Positions 1 through 9,551 of a stretch of 64,000 bases of DNA are shown here, piece after piece. Position 1 is the first letter of the stretch, and each line of letters opens with the position of its first letter. The stretch is from Rhizobium oryziradicis (lineage in GTDB: Bacteria > Pseudomonadota > Alphaproteobacteria > Rhizobiales > Rhizobiaceae): positions 124,001-188,000 of the forward strand of contig NZ_MKIM01000027.1 in the NCBI RefSeq assembly GCF_001939045.1. The letters run 5' to 3'. The position numbers were made by a program, and so were the translations under genes. Below the pieces are notes generated by a model. That model had not been told where the DNA came from. It did not search any database and worked only from the letters and a program-made list of their open reading frames with translations.

Positions 1-507
1 GATCTGGTTGCGATAGAGTACGCGGTCTGCCATGCCCGACAGGCCGGGGGCGTCTTCTGTGGCGCTGCGCTGTTTGCGCATGGCAATGGTTTCAAGCTGG
101 TCATCGGCGGTGTGGCCGGTCACGATGGCATTGGCCCCAAGGGCTCTTGCTGCATCGGCCAGTAGGCTGTAGCGCGCCTCGCGGGCCGCGGCAGAAATGC
201 CTGTGGTGGGTTTTGGCCCGTTCCAGTGGCGGATCGCATGGGCAATGCCCAATTGCGCGCAGAGCGTGGCAACGTCTTGCGCTTCTGCCGCCGATTCCGT
301 ACGCAATCCATGGTCAATGGTGGCCGCCGCCAACGTGATATGAGGATGGTGATGCAGCAGTTGGTGCAGCGCGATCAGCAGACCCTTGGAATCACTGCCG
401 CCGGATACGGCAACCAGCAGGCGGAAGGGAACGGTAATCCTGTTTAAAAAACGCACAAGTGCGGCGTTTAGCGCGTCATCAGAGAGCGCGAGATCGACGG
501 AGTTCAT
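1..507 (-). CDS. tilS: tRNA(Ile)-lysidine synthase, C-terminal part beyond window
   Basis: The visible 169 residues begin MNSVDLAL and contain the PP-loop ATP-binding signature SGGSDSKG (about residues 35-42) and a second N-type ATPase stretch (TGHTADDQLET). TilS uses ATP to attach lysine to C34 of tRNA-Ile(CAU), changing its decoding from AUG to AUA. The start codon overlaps the cpoB stop (ATGA, 504-507), so the two are translationally coupled at the end of the tol-pal cluster, the usual place for tilS in Rhizobiales. The reading frame is intact and runs off the left edge; the C-terminal specificity domains are not in this window. Confidence 0.93.
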   Translation of the reverse strand, partial: MNSVDLALSDDALNAALVRFLNRITVPFRLLVAVSGGSDSKGLLIALHQLLHHHPHITLAAATIDHGLRTESAAEAQDVATLCAQLGIAHAIRHWNGPKPTTGISAAAREARYSLLADAARALGANAIVTGHTADDQLETIAMRKQRSATEDAPGLSGMADRVLYRNQI

Positions 508-1490
508 CCGCAGGCGAGGCGCTTTTGCTCGCTGGCAGATTTGCTTTGTACTGCCTTGGAGGCATCGGGGTAGCGCTTGTTGACCTCGCGCAAGGTGGCG
601 CAAGCGGTGTCTTTATTGCCCAGAGCGGCAAGCGACATACCGAGTTTCAAAAGAATTTCGGGGCCTTTGGAGGATTTGCCATAGCCTTGATAGGCTTTCA
701 AAAAGGTTTCGGCAGCGTCCTTGTAACGCTCTTGCGAATATTGGGCTTCGCCCAGCCAGAAGCTTGCGTCAGCGGCCCGCGCACTTTTGGGATAGCGGGT
801 GATAAAATCCTTGAATTCAACCTCTGCAGATTTGTAATCGCCCGAAAGCACATGGCTATAGCCAACCTGATAGAGGTCTTTTTCGCTGCCCACAGAGGCG
901 GTGTCATTGGCAGTTGGAGGCGCACCTGCGGCACCCGCGCGGCCTGCGCCATTGTCACCGGTTGTGCCATTCAAGGTTGCGCCAATGGGATTGCCATTGC
1001 TATCGAGGTCAATGGCACCCAGCGTTGTCGGGCCGGGGGCATCATTGCTGGCCTGGCGCGATGCAGCCGGAGGAGGAGTTGTGGATCCATCAATGATTGC
1101 GCCGACATTATCATTTGGCGCAGGTTGCCGCGAGGCGACCGCCGGGCTGGATTGGCCCGGGGTGCTTGCGTCACTTCTTTTTTTTTCCAGCTCCTGGAAT
1201 CGGAATTCGTTATCCTGCTGCGCCTTGCGGATGGTTTCCTGCATCTGCAACAGCTGATAGCTCATGTCTTCAATCCGGCCATTGAGCTGGCGGATTTCAT
1301 CTTCCAATTGCTGAATCTGGACCGTATTATCGCTGGAGGCCTGCTGTACCTGTTGCACCGGCAATGAATTTGTCGGCGTATACTGTGGTGCTTTATGACC
1401 GAAGAGCGAAAAGGCCATGGCACTTTCGTTTGCTTGGGGGCCGAGCAGGGCTGCTAAACCAACCATCCCAGCCACGACAAGTCTCTTCAT
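504..1490 (-). CDS. cpoB: Cell division coordinator CpoB (YbgF), periplasmic TPR protein
   Basis: CpoB works in the periplasm with TolA and PBP1B to couple outer-membrane constriction to septal peptidoglycan synthesis. The start at 1490 gives MKRLVVAGMVGLAALLG, a Sec signal peptide; the frame is open further upstream, but those codons lack signal features. After the signal comes a coiled coil (VQIQQLEDEIRQLNGRIEDMSYQLLQMQ) for trimerisation. A Ser/Gly/Pro/Ala-rich linker of about 120 residues follows, then a C-terminal TPR array (DLYQVGYSHVLSGDYKSAEVEF, ASFWLGEAQYSQERYKDA, LLKLGMSLAALGNKDTACATL). Length is 328 residues; the linker is longer than in E. coli. It lies downstream of pal behind a terminator, so it may have its own promoter. 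Confidence 0.92.
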   Translation of the reverse strand: MKRLVVAGMVGLAALLGPQANESAMAFSLFGHKAPQYTPTNSLPVQQVQQASSDNTVQIQQLEDEIRQLNGRIEDMSYQLLQMQETIRKAQQDNEFRFQELEKKRSDASTPGQSSPAVASRQPAPNDNVGAIIDGSTTPPPAASRQASNDAPGPTTLGAIDLDSNGNPIGATLNGTTGDNGAGRAGAAGAPPTANDTASVGSEKDLYQVGYSHVLSGDYKSAEVEFKDFITRYPKSARAADASFWLGEAQYSQERYKDAAETFLKAYQGYGKSSKGPEILLKLGMSLAALGNKDTACATLREVNKRYPDASKAVQSKSASEQKRLACG

Positions 1491-1837
1491 CTTTTGAATT
1501 CCCCTGTTGCGTTGCCCTTGGCACCATGACGCATATGCGGCACGACACCCCCATTTCAAAATTGCTACAGCGCCCTGCATTTTTCAAAATTCGAAAAAGA
1601 CGCTGTAACCCTTCAAATCTGCTGCATGATTTTTGTCTTAAATCCATGCGGGTTTAAGGAATTATGCAGGAGATTTCATTTTGCAAAGCACTCTTGCGTG
1701 AAAACACTGCCATTTTGCAAGTGAAGCTTTCTGTTGACATGCAAAAGGCAACGGAAGTTCGGCTAAAATGTGGAGAAAATAAAAGGGCGACCCGAAGGCC
1801 GCCCTTTTCATGGCACGGTTTATCGTGCTGAGAAGAC
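1491..1837. other. pal-cpoB intergenic region
   Basis: This 347-base gap holds the pal terminator (1772-1808) and presumably a minus-strand promoter for cpoB. A weak candidate on the minus strand is a TTTGCA hexamer followed 16 bases later by ATAATT, around 1660-1690. The element CATTTTGCAA occurs twice (near 1676 and 1711). I see no convincing small gene here. Confidence 0.5.
1772..1808 (-). terminator. Rho-independent terminator after pal
   Basis: Read on the minus strand, arms AAAAGGGCGGCC and GGTCGCCCTTTT close a UUCG-type tetraloop and are followed by TTATTTT. It sits about 30 bases past the pal stop and would end the tol-pal transcript. Confidence 0.85.
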
Positions 1838-2368
1838 TTACATGCCGCCGAGAACGGTCACAGCACGACGGTTCTGGTTCCAGCACGATGCGTCATCGCA
1901 AGCAGCAACGGGACGCTCTTTGCCGTAGGAGATGGTCTTGATACGGCTTGCAGGAATGCCCTTGGAGACCAGGAAGGCCTTGGTGGCAGATGCACGACGT
2001 GCACCCAGTGCAAGGTTGTATTCGCGCGTGCCGCGCTCATCCGAGTGGCCTTCAACCGTGATTGGGTACTGCGAATAACGCTGCAACCACTGAGCCTGAC
2101 GGGCCAGGGTCTGCTGGGCATCGGCGCGGATTGACGAGCTGTCCGTGTCGAAGAAAATGCGGTCGCCGACGTTCACAGTGAAGTCCTGGGTCGAGCCGGG
2201 TGTCGATGCGCCACCAGCACCGTTCAGGCCAAGCTCAGAGGCGCTGTTGGGCAGGTTCTTCTTGGATGCGCAACCAGCCAACGCCAATGTCAGGGCGAGG
2301 GCGACAATTGCGGGGTTGCTGGCGAGCTTCTGCATGCGGCTTACTGCCGGGTTCAAAGTGCGGCTCAT
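1838..2368 (-). CDS. pal: Peptidoglycan-associated lipoprotein Pal
   Basis: Pal is an outer-membrane lipoprotein that grips peptidoglycan and is moved by the Tol system during constriction. The 176-residue product has a signal peptide with a lipobox LAGC (Cys about residue 33). A short linker is followed by an OmpA-like domain with FFDTDSSSIRADAQ, the diaminopimelate-binding region VEGHSDERGTREYNLALGARRA and SYGKERPVA. Start choice is supported by AAGGAGAT just upstream. It is downstream of tolB, separated by 152 bases containing a strong hairpin. Confidence 0.96.
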   Translation of the reverse strand: MSRTLNPAVSRMQKLASNPAIVALALTLALAGCASKKNLPNSASELGLNGAGGASTPGSTQDFTVNVGDRIFFDTDSSSIRADAQQTLARQAQWLQRYSQYPITVEGHSDERGTREYNLALGARRASATKAFLVSKGIPASRIKTISYGKERPVAACDDASCWNQNRRAVTVLGGM

Positions 2369-2486
2369 CGCCGATCTCCTTGCGTGATGAATTAAGGTTG
2401 CCGAACGCTAACCAATAATGGTTACTCTTTTGACAATCCTTATGGTTAATTTTTTATAAATGATGTTGCAAGCGTGTGATGTGCAA

Positions 2487-2508
2487 CCGCCGGGTCGAAA
2501 CCCGGCGG
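2487..2508 (-). promoter_or_regulatory. Stem-loop between tolB and pal
   Basis: A perfect 9-bp stem (CCGCCGGGT/ACCCGGCGG) closes a CGAA loop, 13 bases after the tolB stop. No T-run follows on either strand, so it looks like an mRNA-processing or attenuation hairpin that could favour separate pal expression rather than a full terminator. Confidence 0.55.
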
Positions 2509-2520
2509 CTGGTCGTTCAA

Positions 2521-3846
2521 CTATTCCAGAAGCGGAGACCAGGCTGGGTCAGAGGCGTAGCCAGGTGTTTTGATAATCTGTTCGTTGTAGCCGGACAGAT
2601 CGATCGAGTGCAGTTGTGGACCACCGGAACCGGCAGAATCGGCGAAATACATGATAACGCGGCCATTTGGTGCCCAGGTTGGGCCTTCGTTATGGAAGCC
2701 TGTGGTCAGCAGGCGCTCGCCTGAACCGTCGGTTTTCATCACACCAATCGAGAATTTGCCGCCTGCCTGCTTGGTAAAGGCAATCAGATCGCCGCGTGGT
2801 GACCACACCGGTGTCGAATAGGAGCCTTCACCAAACGAAATGCGGGTCTGGCCGGAGCCATCAGAGTTCATCACATAGAGCTGCTGGCGGCCACCACGGT
2901 CGCTTTCAAACACGATCCGCTTGCCGTCTGGCGAGTAGGAGGGCGAGGTGTCAATGGCCGCCGTGCTGGTCAGGCGCGTGGTCGTGCGCGAGCGCAGGTC
3001 CATGGTGTAGATATTGGCATTGCCGCCTTCCTGAAGGCTCATGATTACCCGTTGACCATCTGGCGAAAAGCGTGGCGCAAAGGTCATGCCGGGGAAATTG
3101 CCCACCACTTCACGCTGGCCTGTTTCCAGTTGCAGCATGTAAACGCGAGGCTGGTTGCCCTCAAACGACATGTAGGTGATTTCCTGCCGGTTTGGCGAGA
3201 AACGTGGTGTCAAAACGATATTGGCATTGTTGGTCAACATGCGCACATTGGCACCATCCTGATCCATGATGGCCAGTTGCTGCTTGCGGGCGAGCTTTGT
3301 GCCGCTTTCAGATACAAAGACGATGCGGGTATCGAAATAGCCCTTTTCACCGGTGATGCGTTCATAGATCGCATCAGCAATGATATGGGCCACACGCCGC
3401 CAGTTTTCGGGCTGGGTGTAAAACTGCTGACCGCTCATCTGCTTGCCGGCATAGGTATCCCAGAGACGGAATTCGGCGCGCAAACGGCCATCTGGCTCCT
3501 GATTAATACGACCAACCACCAGAGCCTGCGCATTCAACACCGTCCAGTTCTGCATATTGGGTTGCTGATCAGGATTGATGTTCTTATCAATGAAGGCGGC
3601 GTGATTGACAGGAGCAAACAGGCCAGAGCGCTTGAGATCGGCCTCGACAACGGCAGAAATCTGGGCACCGACGCCATTCTTGGAGACGAAGTCCGGAATG
3701 GCAATGGGCATGGGTGCCACATTGCCCTTGTTGATGTTGATCTCAACAAGCGCCATGGCCGGTGTCGAGAAGGCGCAGACCATGCCGGCCAGCACACTCA
3801 AAATACGAAGGATTGGCAGAATACGTAAGCGTGGGAATGTTTTCAT
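2521..3846 (-). CDS. tolB: Tol-Pal system protein TolB
   Basis: TolB is the periplasmic beta-propeller that binds Pal and is pulled off it by TolA. The 441-residue product begins with a signal peptide ([21 protein letters not shown], cleavage after about residue 32) and an N-terminal domain ([14 protein letters not shown]). PD40/WD40-type propeller blades follow, with repeated SPDG turns ([37 protein letters not shown]). Length and domain order are standard. It lies 20 bases downstream of tolA and is co-transcribed with it. Confidence 0.97.
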   Translation of the reverse strand: MKTFPRLRILPILRILSVLAGMVCAFSTPAMALVEININKGNVAPMPIAIPDFVSKNGVGAQISAVVEADLKRSGLFAPVNHAAFIDKNINPDQQPNMQNWTVLNAQALVVGRINQEPDGRLRAEFRLWDTYAGKQMSGQQFYTQPENWRRVAHIIADAIYERITGEKGYFDTRIVFVSESGTKLARKQQLAIMDQDGANVRMLTNNANIVLTPRFSPNRQEITYMSFEGNQPRVYMLQLETGQREVVGNFPGMTFAPRFSPDGQRVIMSLQEGGNANIYTMDLRSRTTTRLTSTAAIDTSPSYSPDGKRIVFESDRGGRQQLYVMNSDGSGQTRISFGEGSYSTPVWSPRGDLIAFTKQAGGKFSIGVMKTDGSGERLLTTGFHNEGPTWAPNGRVIMYFADSAGSGGPQLHSIDLSGYNEQIIKTPGYASDPAWSPLLE

Positions 3847-3866
3847 AGAGGAAAGCCTTTCAGCTC

Positions 3867-5027
3867 TTACATGAATTGGCTCGGGTCGAAATTCACGACA
3901 ACCTCAGACCAGGCATCGTATTTATCGGCGGGCAGGTTCTTGAACGGGGCGGATTTCAAGATAGCACGGCGTGCGCTACCAATCATAACTTGTTGCGACG
4001 ATGGTGAGCCGCCGGTGGCAGTGACCTCGGGTTCACCAATAATATTGCCGGACTCATCCAGTTTGAAATGGGCGCGAATCACCATGCCTTGCGTATCGGA
4101 CATGCCTGCAATCACCGACCAGTTGTTCTGGATCTGGCCGCGTAACGCATCCATTTCACTTTGGCTCAACGTGGAGCCGCCTGTGGTTTTCTTGCCACCA
4201 AGAGCAGCCTGATCCTTGGAGCGCTTGGCTCCGCCACCGGCAGCATCGGTCTTGTTCAAAAGGGCTGCGATTTCGTCGGCATTGAAATCACTTTCCTTCG
4301 AGGCTTTCGCTTTCGCAGCCTGCTGGTTCTTGTCAGCCTTTTTCACATCCGGCGCTTTGGCAGCTTCGGTTTTTGGTTTGGCTTCGGGCTTGGCTTCAGC
4401 GGCCTTGGTCTCGTCCGGCTTGGGCGGCTCTGGTTTTGGCTTCAGGGTGGGCAATGGCACGCTGGATGGCAGCGGAATGTCTTCCGCCTTCGCCACTTCC
4501 TGCGGCTTTTGCTCTGGCTTTGCTTCAGCCTTGGCTTCCGGCTTCACATCGGGCTTTGGTGCAGGCTTTGGTTCTGCCAATGGAATAGGAACGTCTTTGG
4601 GAACAGGAACACTATCCTTGGAAGGCGCAACGGCGGTCTCTTCCTTGGCAATCTCCTTGACGTCGTTGTTTTCATTGTCCGGTGTCGGCTTGACCTGATC
4701 GACCTTTTCAGGGGCCGCAGCCACCTCTTCCTTTGTCGGCCGTTTGTTGGGCGTCGGCGGCGTCTTCATGTCGACGTCATTGTCGCCCATGTTTTCGGCA
4801 TTTTCGACAACATTCGGCTTTTTGGTGGGTGTCGGCGCGGATTTCTCGCGTTTTGGCGCTTTTTTATCGCCCTGCTGAATTTGGGTCAGCTCGGAAATCG
4901 GCACAATATCAACCGGCAGGGCTTCGACGTCGGCCACCTGCATGGGGGCAGGCGCGCTGAGTGTCAGCAGCGCCATTGCCAGCGCCGTTGCGTGTAAAAT
5001 CGCGGATGTGACGATACTGCCTTTCAT
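3867..5027 (-). CDS. tolA: Cell envelope integrity protein TolA
   Basis: TolA links the inner-membrane TolQR motor to TolB and Pal. The 386-residue product has one N-terminal membrane helix ([18 protein letters not shown], about residues 7-24). A long Pro/Lys/Ala/Glu-rich periplasmic spacer follows (about residues 40-240, many KPEAKPEAK-like repeats). The C-terminal TonB/TolA domain has [14 protein letters not shown] and [14 protein letters not shown] and ends ...VNFDPSQFM. Divergence of the middle is normal for this family. It is 9 bases from tolR in the tolQRAB operon. Confidence 0.95.
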   Translation of the reverse strand: MKGSIVTSAILHATALAMALLTLSAPAPMQVADVEALPVDIVPISELTQIQQGDKKAPKREKSAPTPTKKPNVVENAENMGDNDVDMKTPPTPNKRPTKEEVAAAPEKVDQVKPTPDNENNDVKEIAKEETAVAPSKDSVPVPKDVPIPLAEPKPAPKPDVKPEAKAEAKPEQKPQEVAKAEDIPLPSSVPLPTLKPKPEPPKPDETKAAEAKPEAKPKTEAAKAPDVKKADKNQQAAKAKASKESDFNADEIAALLNKTDAAGGGAKRSKDQAALGGKKTTGGSTLSQSEMDALRGQIQNNWSVIAGMSDTQGMVIRAHFKLDESGNIIGEPEVTATGGSPSSQQVMIGSARRAILKSAPFKNLPADKYDAWSEVVVNFDPSQFM

Positions 5028-5036
5028 CGCGAAAGA

Positions 5037-5501
5037 TCACTTGTCTTGTTCTTGCAAGGTCACAAGGCCGATATTCTTGTAGCCAGCTGTGGAAATCAGC
5101 GCCATGACCTTCATCACAGTGCCATAAGCGGCGGCTGTATCGCCGCGCACATAGATGCGTTCGTTGTAGCCGGTGGTGGCAATGGCTTGCAGCTTGGCAA
5201 CCACTTCATCCACCGCAATGGGGGCCTCCTGCAAGAAGACTTCGCCCTTGGAATTCACAGAAATGGTGATCGGCTGCGTGTCGGAATTCATGGCGCTTGC
5301 CTTGGTTTCCGGCAGATCAATTGGCACGCCAACTGTCATCATGGGGGCTGCCACCATGAAGATGATCAGCAGCACCAGCATAACGTCAACCAGAGGTGTG
5401 ACGTTGATCTCGCTCACCAGACCGCGCTTGCCACCACCCCGACGTCTTGATCCACGACGACCACCGCCTCCGCCACCGCCACCACCTGCAGACATACCCA
5501 T
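5037..5501 (-). CDS. tolR: Tol-Pal system protein TolR
   Basis: TolR is the ExbD-family partner of TolQ in the proton-driven motor. The 154-residue product starts with a Gly/Arg-rich cytoplasmic tail (a run of nine Gly, then [13 protein letters not shown]). One membrane helix carries the conserved proton-path aspartate ([20 protein letters not shown]) and a periplasmic ExbD domain follows ([18 protein letters not shown]). The poly-Gly tract is longer than in enterobacterial TolR but is common in Rhizobiales. It lies between tolQ and tolA. Confidence 0.96.
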   Translation of the reverse strand: MGMSAGGGGGGGGGRRGSRRRGGGKRGLVSEINVTPLVDVMLVLLIIFMVAAPMMTVGVPIDLPETKASAMNSDTQPITISVNSKGEVFLQEAPIAVDEVVAKLQAIATTGYNERIYVRGDTAAAYGTVMKVMALISTAGYKNIGLVTLQEQDK

Positions 5502-5525
5502 GAGATTATCCCCTTCGCCAGGCTG

Positions 5526-6245
5526 TTATTCTGCAGCCTGACGGGGCTGCAATTTTTCATCAATCTGGCGCGACAGAATGCCGGAGAACTCATCGGCAAA
5601 GCCTTCCATGCGGGACGAGAGCTTGCCCGCCTCACCAGAAAACTTATTATAGGCAATAACCGCTGGAATAGCGGCAACAAGGCCAATGGCCGTTGCCAGA
5701 AGCGCTTCAGCAATACCGGGGGCCACAACCGCAAGGTTGGTGGACTTGGAACCGGCAATGGCCTGGAAGGATGTCATGATACCGACAACGGTACCGAACA
5801 GGCCGATAAACGGACCGGCAGAGCCGATGGTTGCAAGTGAACCGAGGCGGGCTTCAAAGGATTCTGCCTCGCGTGCCATGGTCACGTCCATGGCCCGGTC
5901 GATACGCATTTGCAAACCGATGGGTGAGCGCGCGCCGCGCTCAAAGCTTTTTTTCCATTCGCGCATGGCGGCCACAAAAATGGCGGCAAGGCCAGAGTTG
6001 TTGCGCTCGGCCAGGCTGCGATAGAGCTCTTCCAGGGATTGACCAGACCAGAAGACCTGCTCAAACTGGCTGAACTGCCGGCGTGCCTTGGCAAAGCTGA
6101 TGTATTTGTCGATGACAATGGCCCATGTCCAGACAGATGCACCCAAAAGCCCGAGCATAACCAGTTTCACAATAAAGCCAGCCTGCATAAACAAGGCCCA
6201 AAGGCTGACATCATGCGTCGCGGCTGCTAATCCTGCTTGTTCCAT
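5526..6245 (-). CDS. tolQ: Tol-Pal system protein TolQ
   Basis: TolQ is the MotA/ExbB-family stator subunit. The 239-residue product has three membrane segments (about residues 16-38, 136-158 and 170-192). The conserved ExbB core includes [20 protein letters not shown] and [28 protein letters not shown]. It is the first gene of the tolQRAB run; 386 bases separate it from ybgC, so the operon promoter probably lies in that gap. Confidence 0.97.
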   Translation of the reverse strand: MEQAGLAAATHDVSLWALFMQAGFIVKLVMLGLLGASVWTWAIVIDKYISFAKARRQFSQFEQVFWSGQSLEELYRSLAERNNSGLAAIFVAAMREWKKSFERGARSPIGLQMRIDRAMDVTMAREAESFEARLGSLATIGSAGPFIGLFGTVVGIMTSFQAIAGSKSTNLAVVAPGIAEALLATAIGLVAAIPAVIAYNKFSGEAGKLSSRMEGFADEFSGILSRQIDEKLQPRQAAE

Positions 6246-6631
6246 TGTTACCGTTCCTGAAATCCAACCGCCCGGACAAGATGACTTGGCCGCGCAAACT
6301 CTCGTTTCTTCACCATCATTGGTGACAAAACGAGCTCATGCATCAAATCACCGCATAATTTTGTCTCAAGCTGATGTCAGCCCAAGTTTCATGCCGCAAA
6401 ACTCTGTTGCAAAATGTGCGCGGACCCTGGCAATCTTTCCCCAAAGCACCCAAACTGCCTTTTCAACCGGAATTTTGGTCAAAGGAAGGCGTGCGGCGCA
6501 CAAATCACCGCAGCGCCATTAAGACATCATTATCCTTAATGTTTGGTTATCATGGAGGCTTCTGCATCAAATTCTATCGGCCGCGCGTGCAATCGTGGCA
6601 GCCGATGATACGTCAAGCTGCGCGCGTGGCT
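6246..6631. other. ybgC-tolQ intergenic region
   Basis: This 386-base gap probably carries the tolQ promoter and a long leader on the minus strand. I see no conserved hairpin or credible gene; short open frames here lack ribosome sites. A faint TTGACC hexamer and an AT-rich patch near 6520-6550 are the only promoter-like features I can point to. Confidence 0.4.
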
Positions 6632-7081
6632 CTAAAGCGAGGCAGAGCCTAAGAATTTATCGGCGATTGTGTCGGGCAAACGACGCGGACGCCCGTGCTT
6701 GTTGATGACCGCAACCACCACCTTGGCCTCAATCAATCGGCGCTCTTTGCAGGTAATGGTTTGGCGCAGCACCATTTTGGCACCACCGGCCTTTTCGGTG
6801 ATGGTTTCAACGGTCAAAATATCGTCCATGCGGGCCGGGCTTTTGAAATCCAGCTCCATGCGATGCACCACAAACACCAGGCCTTCTTCATCGGCGTCAA
6901 TCAGATCACTCTGCGAACAGCCAAGGCAGCGCAGATAATCGGTGCGGCCGCGCTCCAGAAAATGCAAGTAACGGGCGTGATAAACCAGCCCGGAAAAATC
7001 GGTATCTTCGTAATAGACTCGCTGGGTCAGGCTGTGACCACCGTCAATCAGGTGGCCGCTCAGGGAAAATGTTTCTGTCAT
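6632..7081 (-). CDS. ybgC: YbgC-family acyl-CoA thioesterase
   Basis: A hotdog-fold thioesterase that hydrolyses acyl-CoA or acyl-ACP and is traditionally encoded first in tol-pal operons. The 149-residue product holds the family signature YYEDTDFSGLVYHARYLHFLERGR (residues about 22-45; D is the catalytic Asp) and the typical continuation DYLRCLG. Strand and order (ybgC then tolQ) are standard, although the gap to tolQ is larger than usual. Confidence 0.94.
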   Translation of the reverse strand: MTETFSLSGHLIDGGHSLTQRVYYEDTDFSGLVYHARYLHFLERGRTDYLRCLGCSQSDLIDADEEGLVFVVHRMELDFKSPARMDDILTVETITEKAGGAKMVLRQTITCKERRLIEAKVVVAVINKHGRPRRLPDTIADKFLGSASL

Positions 7082-7092
7082 GATTGGCCTCT

Positions 7093-7650
7093 TTAATGGC
7101 GGAGGTAGGCTTCGCTCCAGCCCAACGCTTGCATGACATCGACGCGGTCACGGAAATTGGCGGTGATGAATTCATCAAGTTGGGGTGGCTTCACACTGGT
7201 TCCAGCGAGCATGGCGTGAACTTGACCACGATGGTGGGTTTGATGATGGAGTAGGTGCATCAGAAGATCATCACACCGTTCGATTTGAAGTTGTGTGCCA
7301 CGATGGACTGTTACATCACTGGCAAGTCGGTCGGCAGTTAGGGTGTCACACACGCTGACAAGACGCTGATCGACAGCGGATTGCGCCTTGTGCAGGGTTC
7401 CAATTGTTGCAAAAGGCTCCTCTTTATCAAAGGCTGACAAACCAAGCGTGCCGCCTTCCAGCGCGTCCACGTAGAACCAATCAACGATCAGAATGTGGTT
7501 GAGTGTCGCCTTGATGGAGGGAAAAAAGCTGGTGCGTGGCGCTTCAAATTCACCCGGTTGAAGTCGAGCGCAGGCCCCCAATAATCTAGTATTGGCTAAG
7601 GCATTGTTGCGGGCAAGCTTACGAAATGTACGGCAGGGATCAATGGTCAT
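7093..7650 (-). CDS. DinB-family four-helix metalloprotein
   Basis: The 185-residue product fits the DinB/YfiT-like fold: four helices with a metal site from three histidines, here H51 (TLNHILIVDWF) and the cluster LLHHQTHHRGQVH (about residues 133-145). Members include bacillithiol/mycothiol-dependent transferases and DNA-damage-induced proteins, but most are uncharacterised and no substrate can be inferred. It overlaps the following Nudix gene by 4 bases on the same strand. Confidence 0.85.
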   Translation of the reverse strand: MTIDPCRTFRKLARNNALANTRLLGACARLQPGEFEAPRTSFFPSIKATLNHILIVDWFYVDALEGGTLGLSAFDKEEPFATIGTLHKAQSAVDQRLVSVCDTLTADRLASDVTVHRGTQLQIERCDDLLMHLLHHQTHHRGQVHAMLAGTSVKPPQLDEFITANFRDRVDVMQALGWSEAYLRH

Positions 7651-8156
7651 GATCGAGGCTTTCCTTCATCAACAATCAGATGTTCAACACGCTCTGGCAG
7701 GTGTCCCATATAGCTGCCCAGAAAGGCTGGCCGAATATCAAACGCCTCAAAGGCGGCAGCCGTTGCGGGCATCCAGCGAAACAGCACTTCTGTTGGCCCA
7801 TCAATCACCCGATGGACAATCTCGTCTGTGTGAAAGGGTAGGGGAATATCTATGTTCAAAAGATAGTAAAATCCCAGCTCGTGGGCGCGGTAATCGTCGA
7901 AAGAGAAGAAAAGTTCGGTCGTGAAAAGCAGACGCTCAATCTTGACCGTACGGTCAATTTCCTCCTGCATTTCGCGGATGATTGTCTGTTCGCTGCTCTC
8001 ACCAATTTCGGCACGGCCACCCGGCAAGGCCCAGTAGGAATCGCGCGCACCCCTTTGCACCAGCAGATGATCGTTGTGAAAGATCAACCCTGCCACGCGA
8101 AACGTGAACAATTGCGGCTTTTTATCCAGCCGGATCATGTGGCGCTGATCGGTCAT
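7647..8156 (-). CDS. Nudix hydrolase (first of a tandem pair)
   Basis: Nudix enzymes hydrolyse nucleoside diphosphates linked to another group. The 169-residue product holds an intact Nudix box, GGRAEIGESSEQTIIREMQEEID (about residues 46-68; the REMQEE glutamates bind the metal). Substrate unknown. The upstream gene is a clear paralogue with the same boundaries (FRVAGLIFHNDHLLVQRGARDSYWALPGGRAEIGE against the neighbour's MRVAGLAFRNG), pointing to a local duplication. It overlaps both neighbours by 4 bases. Confidence 0.9.
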   Translation of the reverse strand: MTDQRHMIRLDKKPQLFTFRVAGLIFHNDHLLVQRGARDSYWALPGGRAEIGESSEQTIIREMQEEIDRTVKIERLLFTTELFFSFDDYRAHELGFYYLLNIDIPLPFHTDEIVHRVIDGPTEVLFRWMPATAAAFEAFDIRPAFLGSYMGHLPERVEHLIVDEGKPRS

Positions 8157-8668
8157 TTGTCGTCCAGATTTCCATCATCCCACACCAGATGGCGTGCGGT
8201 TTGCGGCAGGTTATCAATCTCGTCAGCGATAAAATAGGGCGGAATGTCAAGCTTCTTCAAGGCATCCGATGTGGCGCGTGCCCATTTGAACTCCAGCGCG
8301 TTCTTGCCATCCTGAATGCGGTGGATGATATCGCTTTGATGAAACGCCAATGTGTCGGGCAGATGCATCAGATAATAAAGGCCGAATTCATGCCAGTCGC
8401 GACCTTCATAATGAAAGAACGTCTCGACACTCCACAGCAGCCGATCCACCTTTGCGTCCAGCCCCAGCTCTTCCATCATTTCACGCTTCAGCGTCTCGGC
8501 TGAGGCCTCGCCAACCTCCGCCCGGCCACCGGGAAAGGTCCAGAATTTTTCGTGGACTGCGCGATGCACCAGCACATGGCCGTTGCGAAAGGCAAGGCCC
8601 GCCACCCGCATTTGAAATGTGCGGGTCTTTTGCTTGATGCGAATGCGGTTATCGATGATTTTAGCCAA
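8153..8668 (-). CDS. Nudix hydrolase (second of a tandem pair)
   Basis: A 171-residue paralogue of its downstream neighbour, with an intact Nudix box GGRAEVGEASAETLKREMMEELG. Both share N-terminal RVAGL.F.N..VLVHR-type strands and a C-terminal HxSDIIHRIxDG-like region, so the pair probably arose by tandem duplication and may act on related nucleotides. It overlaps the metallophosphoesterase gene by 8 bases. Confidence 0.9.
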   Translation of the reverse strand: MAKIIDNRIRIKQKTRTFQMRVAGLAFRNGHVLVHRAVHEKFWTFPGGRAEVGEASAETLKREMMEELGLDAKVDRLLWSVETFFHYEGRDWHEFGLYYLMHLPDTLAFHQSDIIHRIQDGKNALEFKWARATSDALKKLDIPPYFIADEIDNLPQTARHLVWDDGNLDDK

Positions 8669-9551
8669 GGTCGATCACCAGAATTTCGGGTGGTGAGCCA
8701 AAGCGCACCGGCGCAATGGAGCAGCCAAGGCCGCCAGAGACAATCAGGTTGCGGCCATCTTCCACTTTGTGGCCATAGACATAGCGCGAGCCAAAGCGCG
8801 AGGGCACCACCGGCGTCCAACCAAACAGATTGACCTGACCACCATGGGTGTGACCCGAGAGTGTCAGCGACACCCGCTCCGGCACTTTTGGAAAAATATC
8901 CGGCTCATGCGCCAGCAGAATCACCGGAGCGTCATCGGTAATTTGCGCCATGGTGCCGGGCAAATCATCCAGCCCGCGCTGGGTATAGCGGCCGGTGAGA
9001 TAGGCCCATTGGTCTTCCAGCCCGGCAATCCAGAAGGGGTGCGCGTCTGTGCCAAGCTTCACGGCTGTGTTGGAATGCACGGTGATGCCTTCAGCCCGAA
9101 GGGCGCGATGCGCGACCGTTTCTTTCAGCCTTAATTCCTGCGCTTGTTTGTCTTGCCACCAATCGTGGTTGCCGCAAATGGCGTGGACGCCATAGGGGGC
9201 TTTGAGGCGAGAGATGGCCTTGGCCCACTCAGCTGGCGGCACCACGCCTGTCACCAGCTTCATGCCCGACATATAATCACCCAGCAGCACAATCACGTCG
9301 CCGCCCAGCGTGTTGGCATAATCGCAAATGCTGGCAATACGATCGGCGGGCATCCATGGCTCGCAGGCGTGAAAATCGGCCAGCGCCACGATCCGCAGTT
9401 TTTGTCCCTTGGGCCAATGGGGCGGGGTCAGCCTATACGGCGTTGCTTCAAGCCGCAGCAATGGCTCCACTGCACCGGCATAGCCGCCGAGGGTCAGAAT
9501 ACCAGCTGCAGTGCCTGCCAGCAGTTTGAAAAATGTTCGGCGTGTGATCAC
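8661..9551 (-). CDS. Tat-exported calcineurin-type metallophosphoesterase
   Basis: The 296-residue product opens with a twin-arginine signal (TRRTFFK, then a hydrophobic AGTAAGILTLGGYAGA), so it should be exported folded. The dinuclear metal site is complete: DFH (about residue 58), GDYMSG, GNHDWW and SGHTHGGQVN. It resembles the YaeI/YkuE family of periplasmic phosphoesterases; the natural substrate is unclear. The start lies directly after the ruvB stop. Confidence 0.9.
   Translation of the reverse strand: MITRRTFFKLLAGTAAGILTLGGYAGAVEPLLRLEATPYRLTPPHWPKGQKLRIVALADFHACEPWMPADRIASICDYANTLGGDVIVLLGDYMSGMKLVTGVVPPAEWAKAISRLKAPYGVHAICGNHDWWQDKQAQELRLKETVAHRALRAEGITVHSNTAVKLGTDAHPFWIAGLEDQWAYLTGRYTQRGLDDLPGTMAQITDDAPVILLAHEPDIFPKVPERVSLTLSGHTHGGQVNLFGWTPVVPSRFGSRYVYGHKVEDGRNLIVSGGLGCSIAPVRFGSPPEILVIDLG

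Noticed and set aside
459..1367. 302-codon open frame on the plus strand
   Set aside because: It lies antisense to cpoB, whose frame has a signal peptide, coiled coil and TPR motifs; the plus-strand product has no recognisable features.
4161..4997. 278-codon plus-strand frame rich in Phe, Leu and Arg
   Set aside because: Mirror of the Pro/Lys/Ala-rich spacer of tolA; repetitive composition explains the absence of stops.
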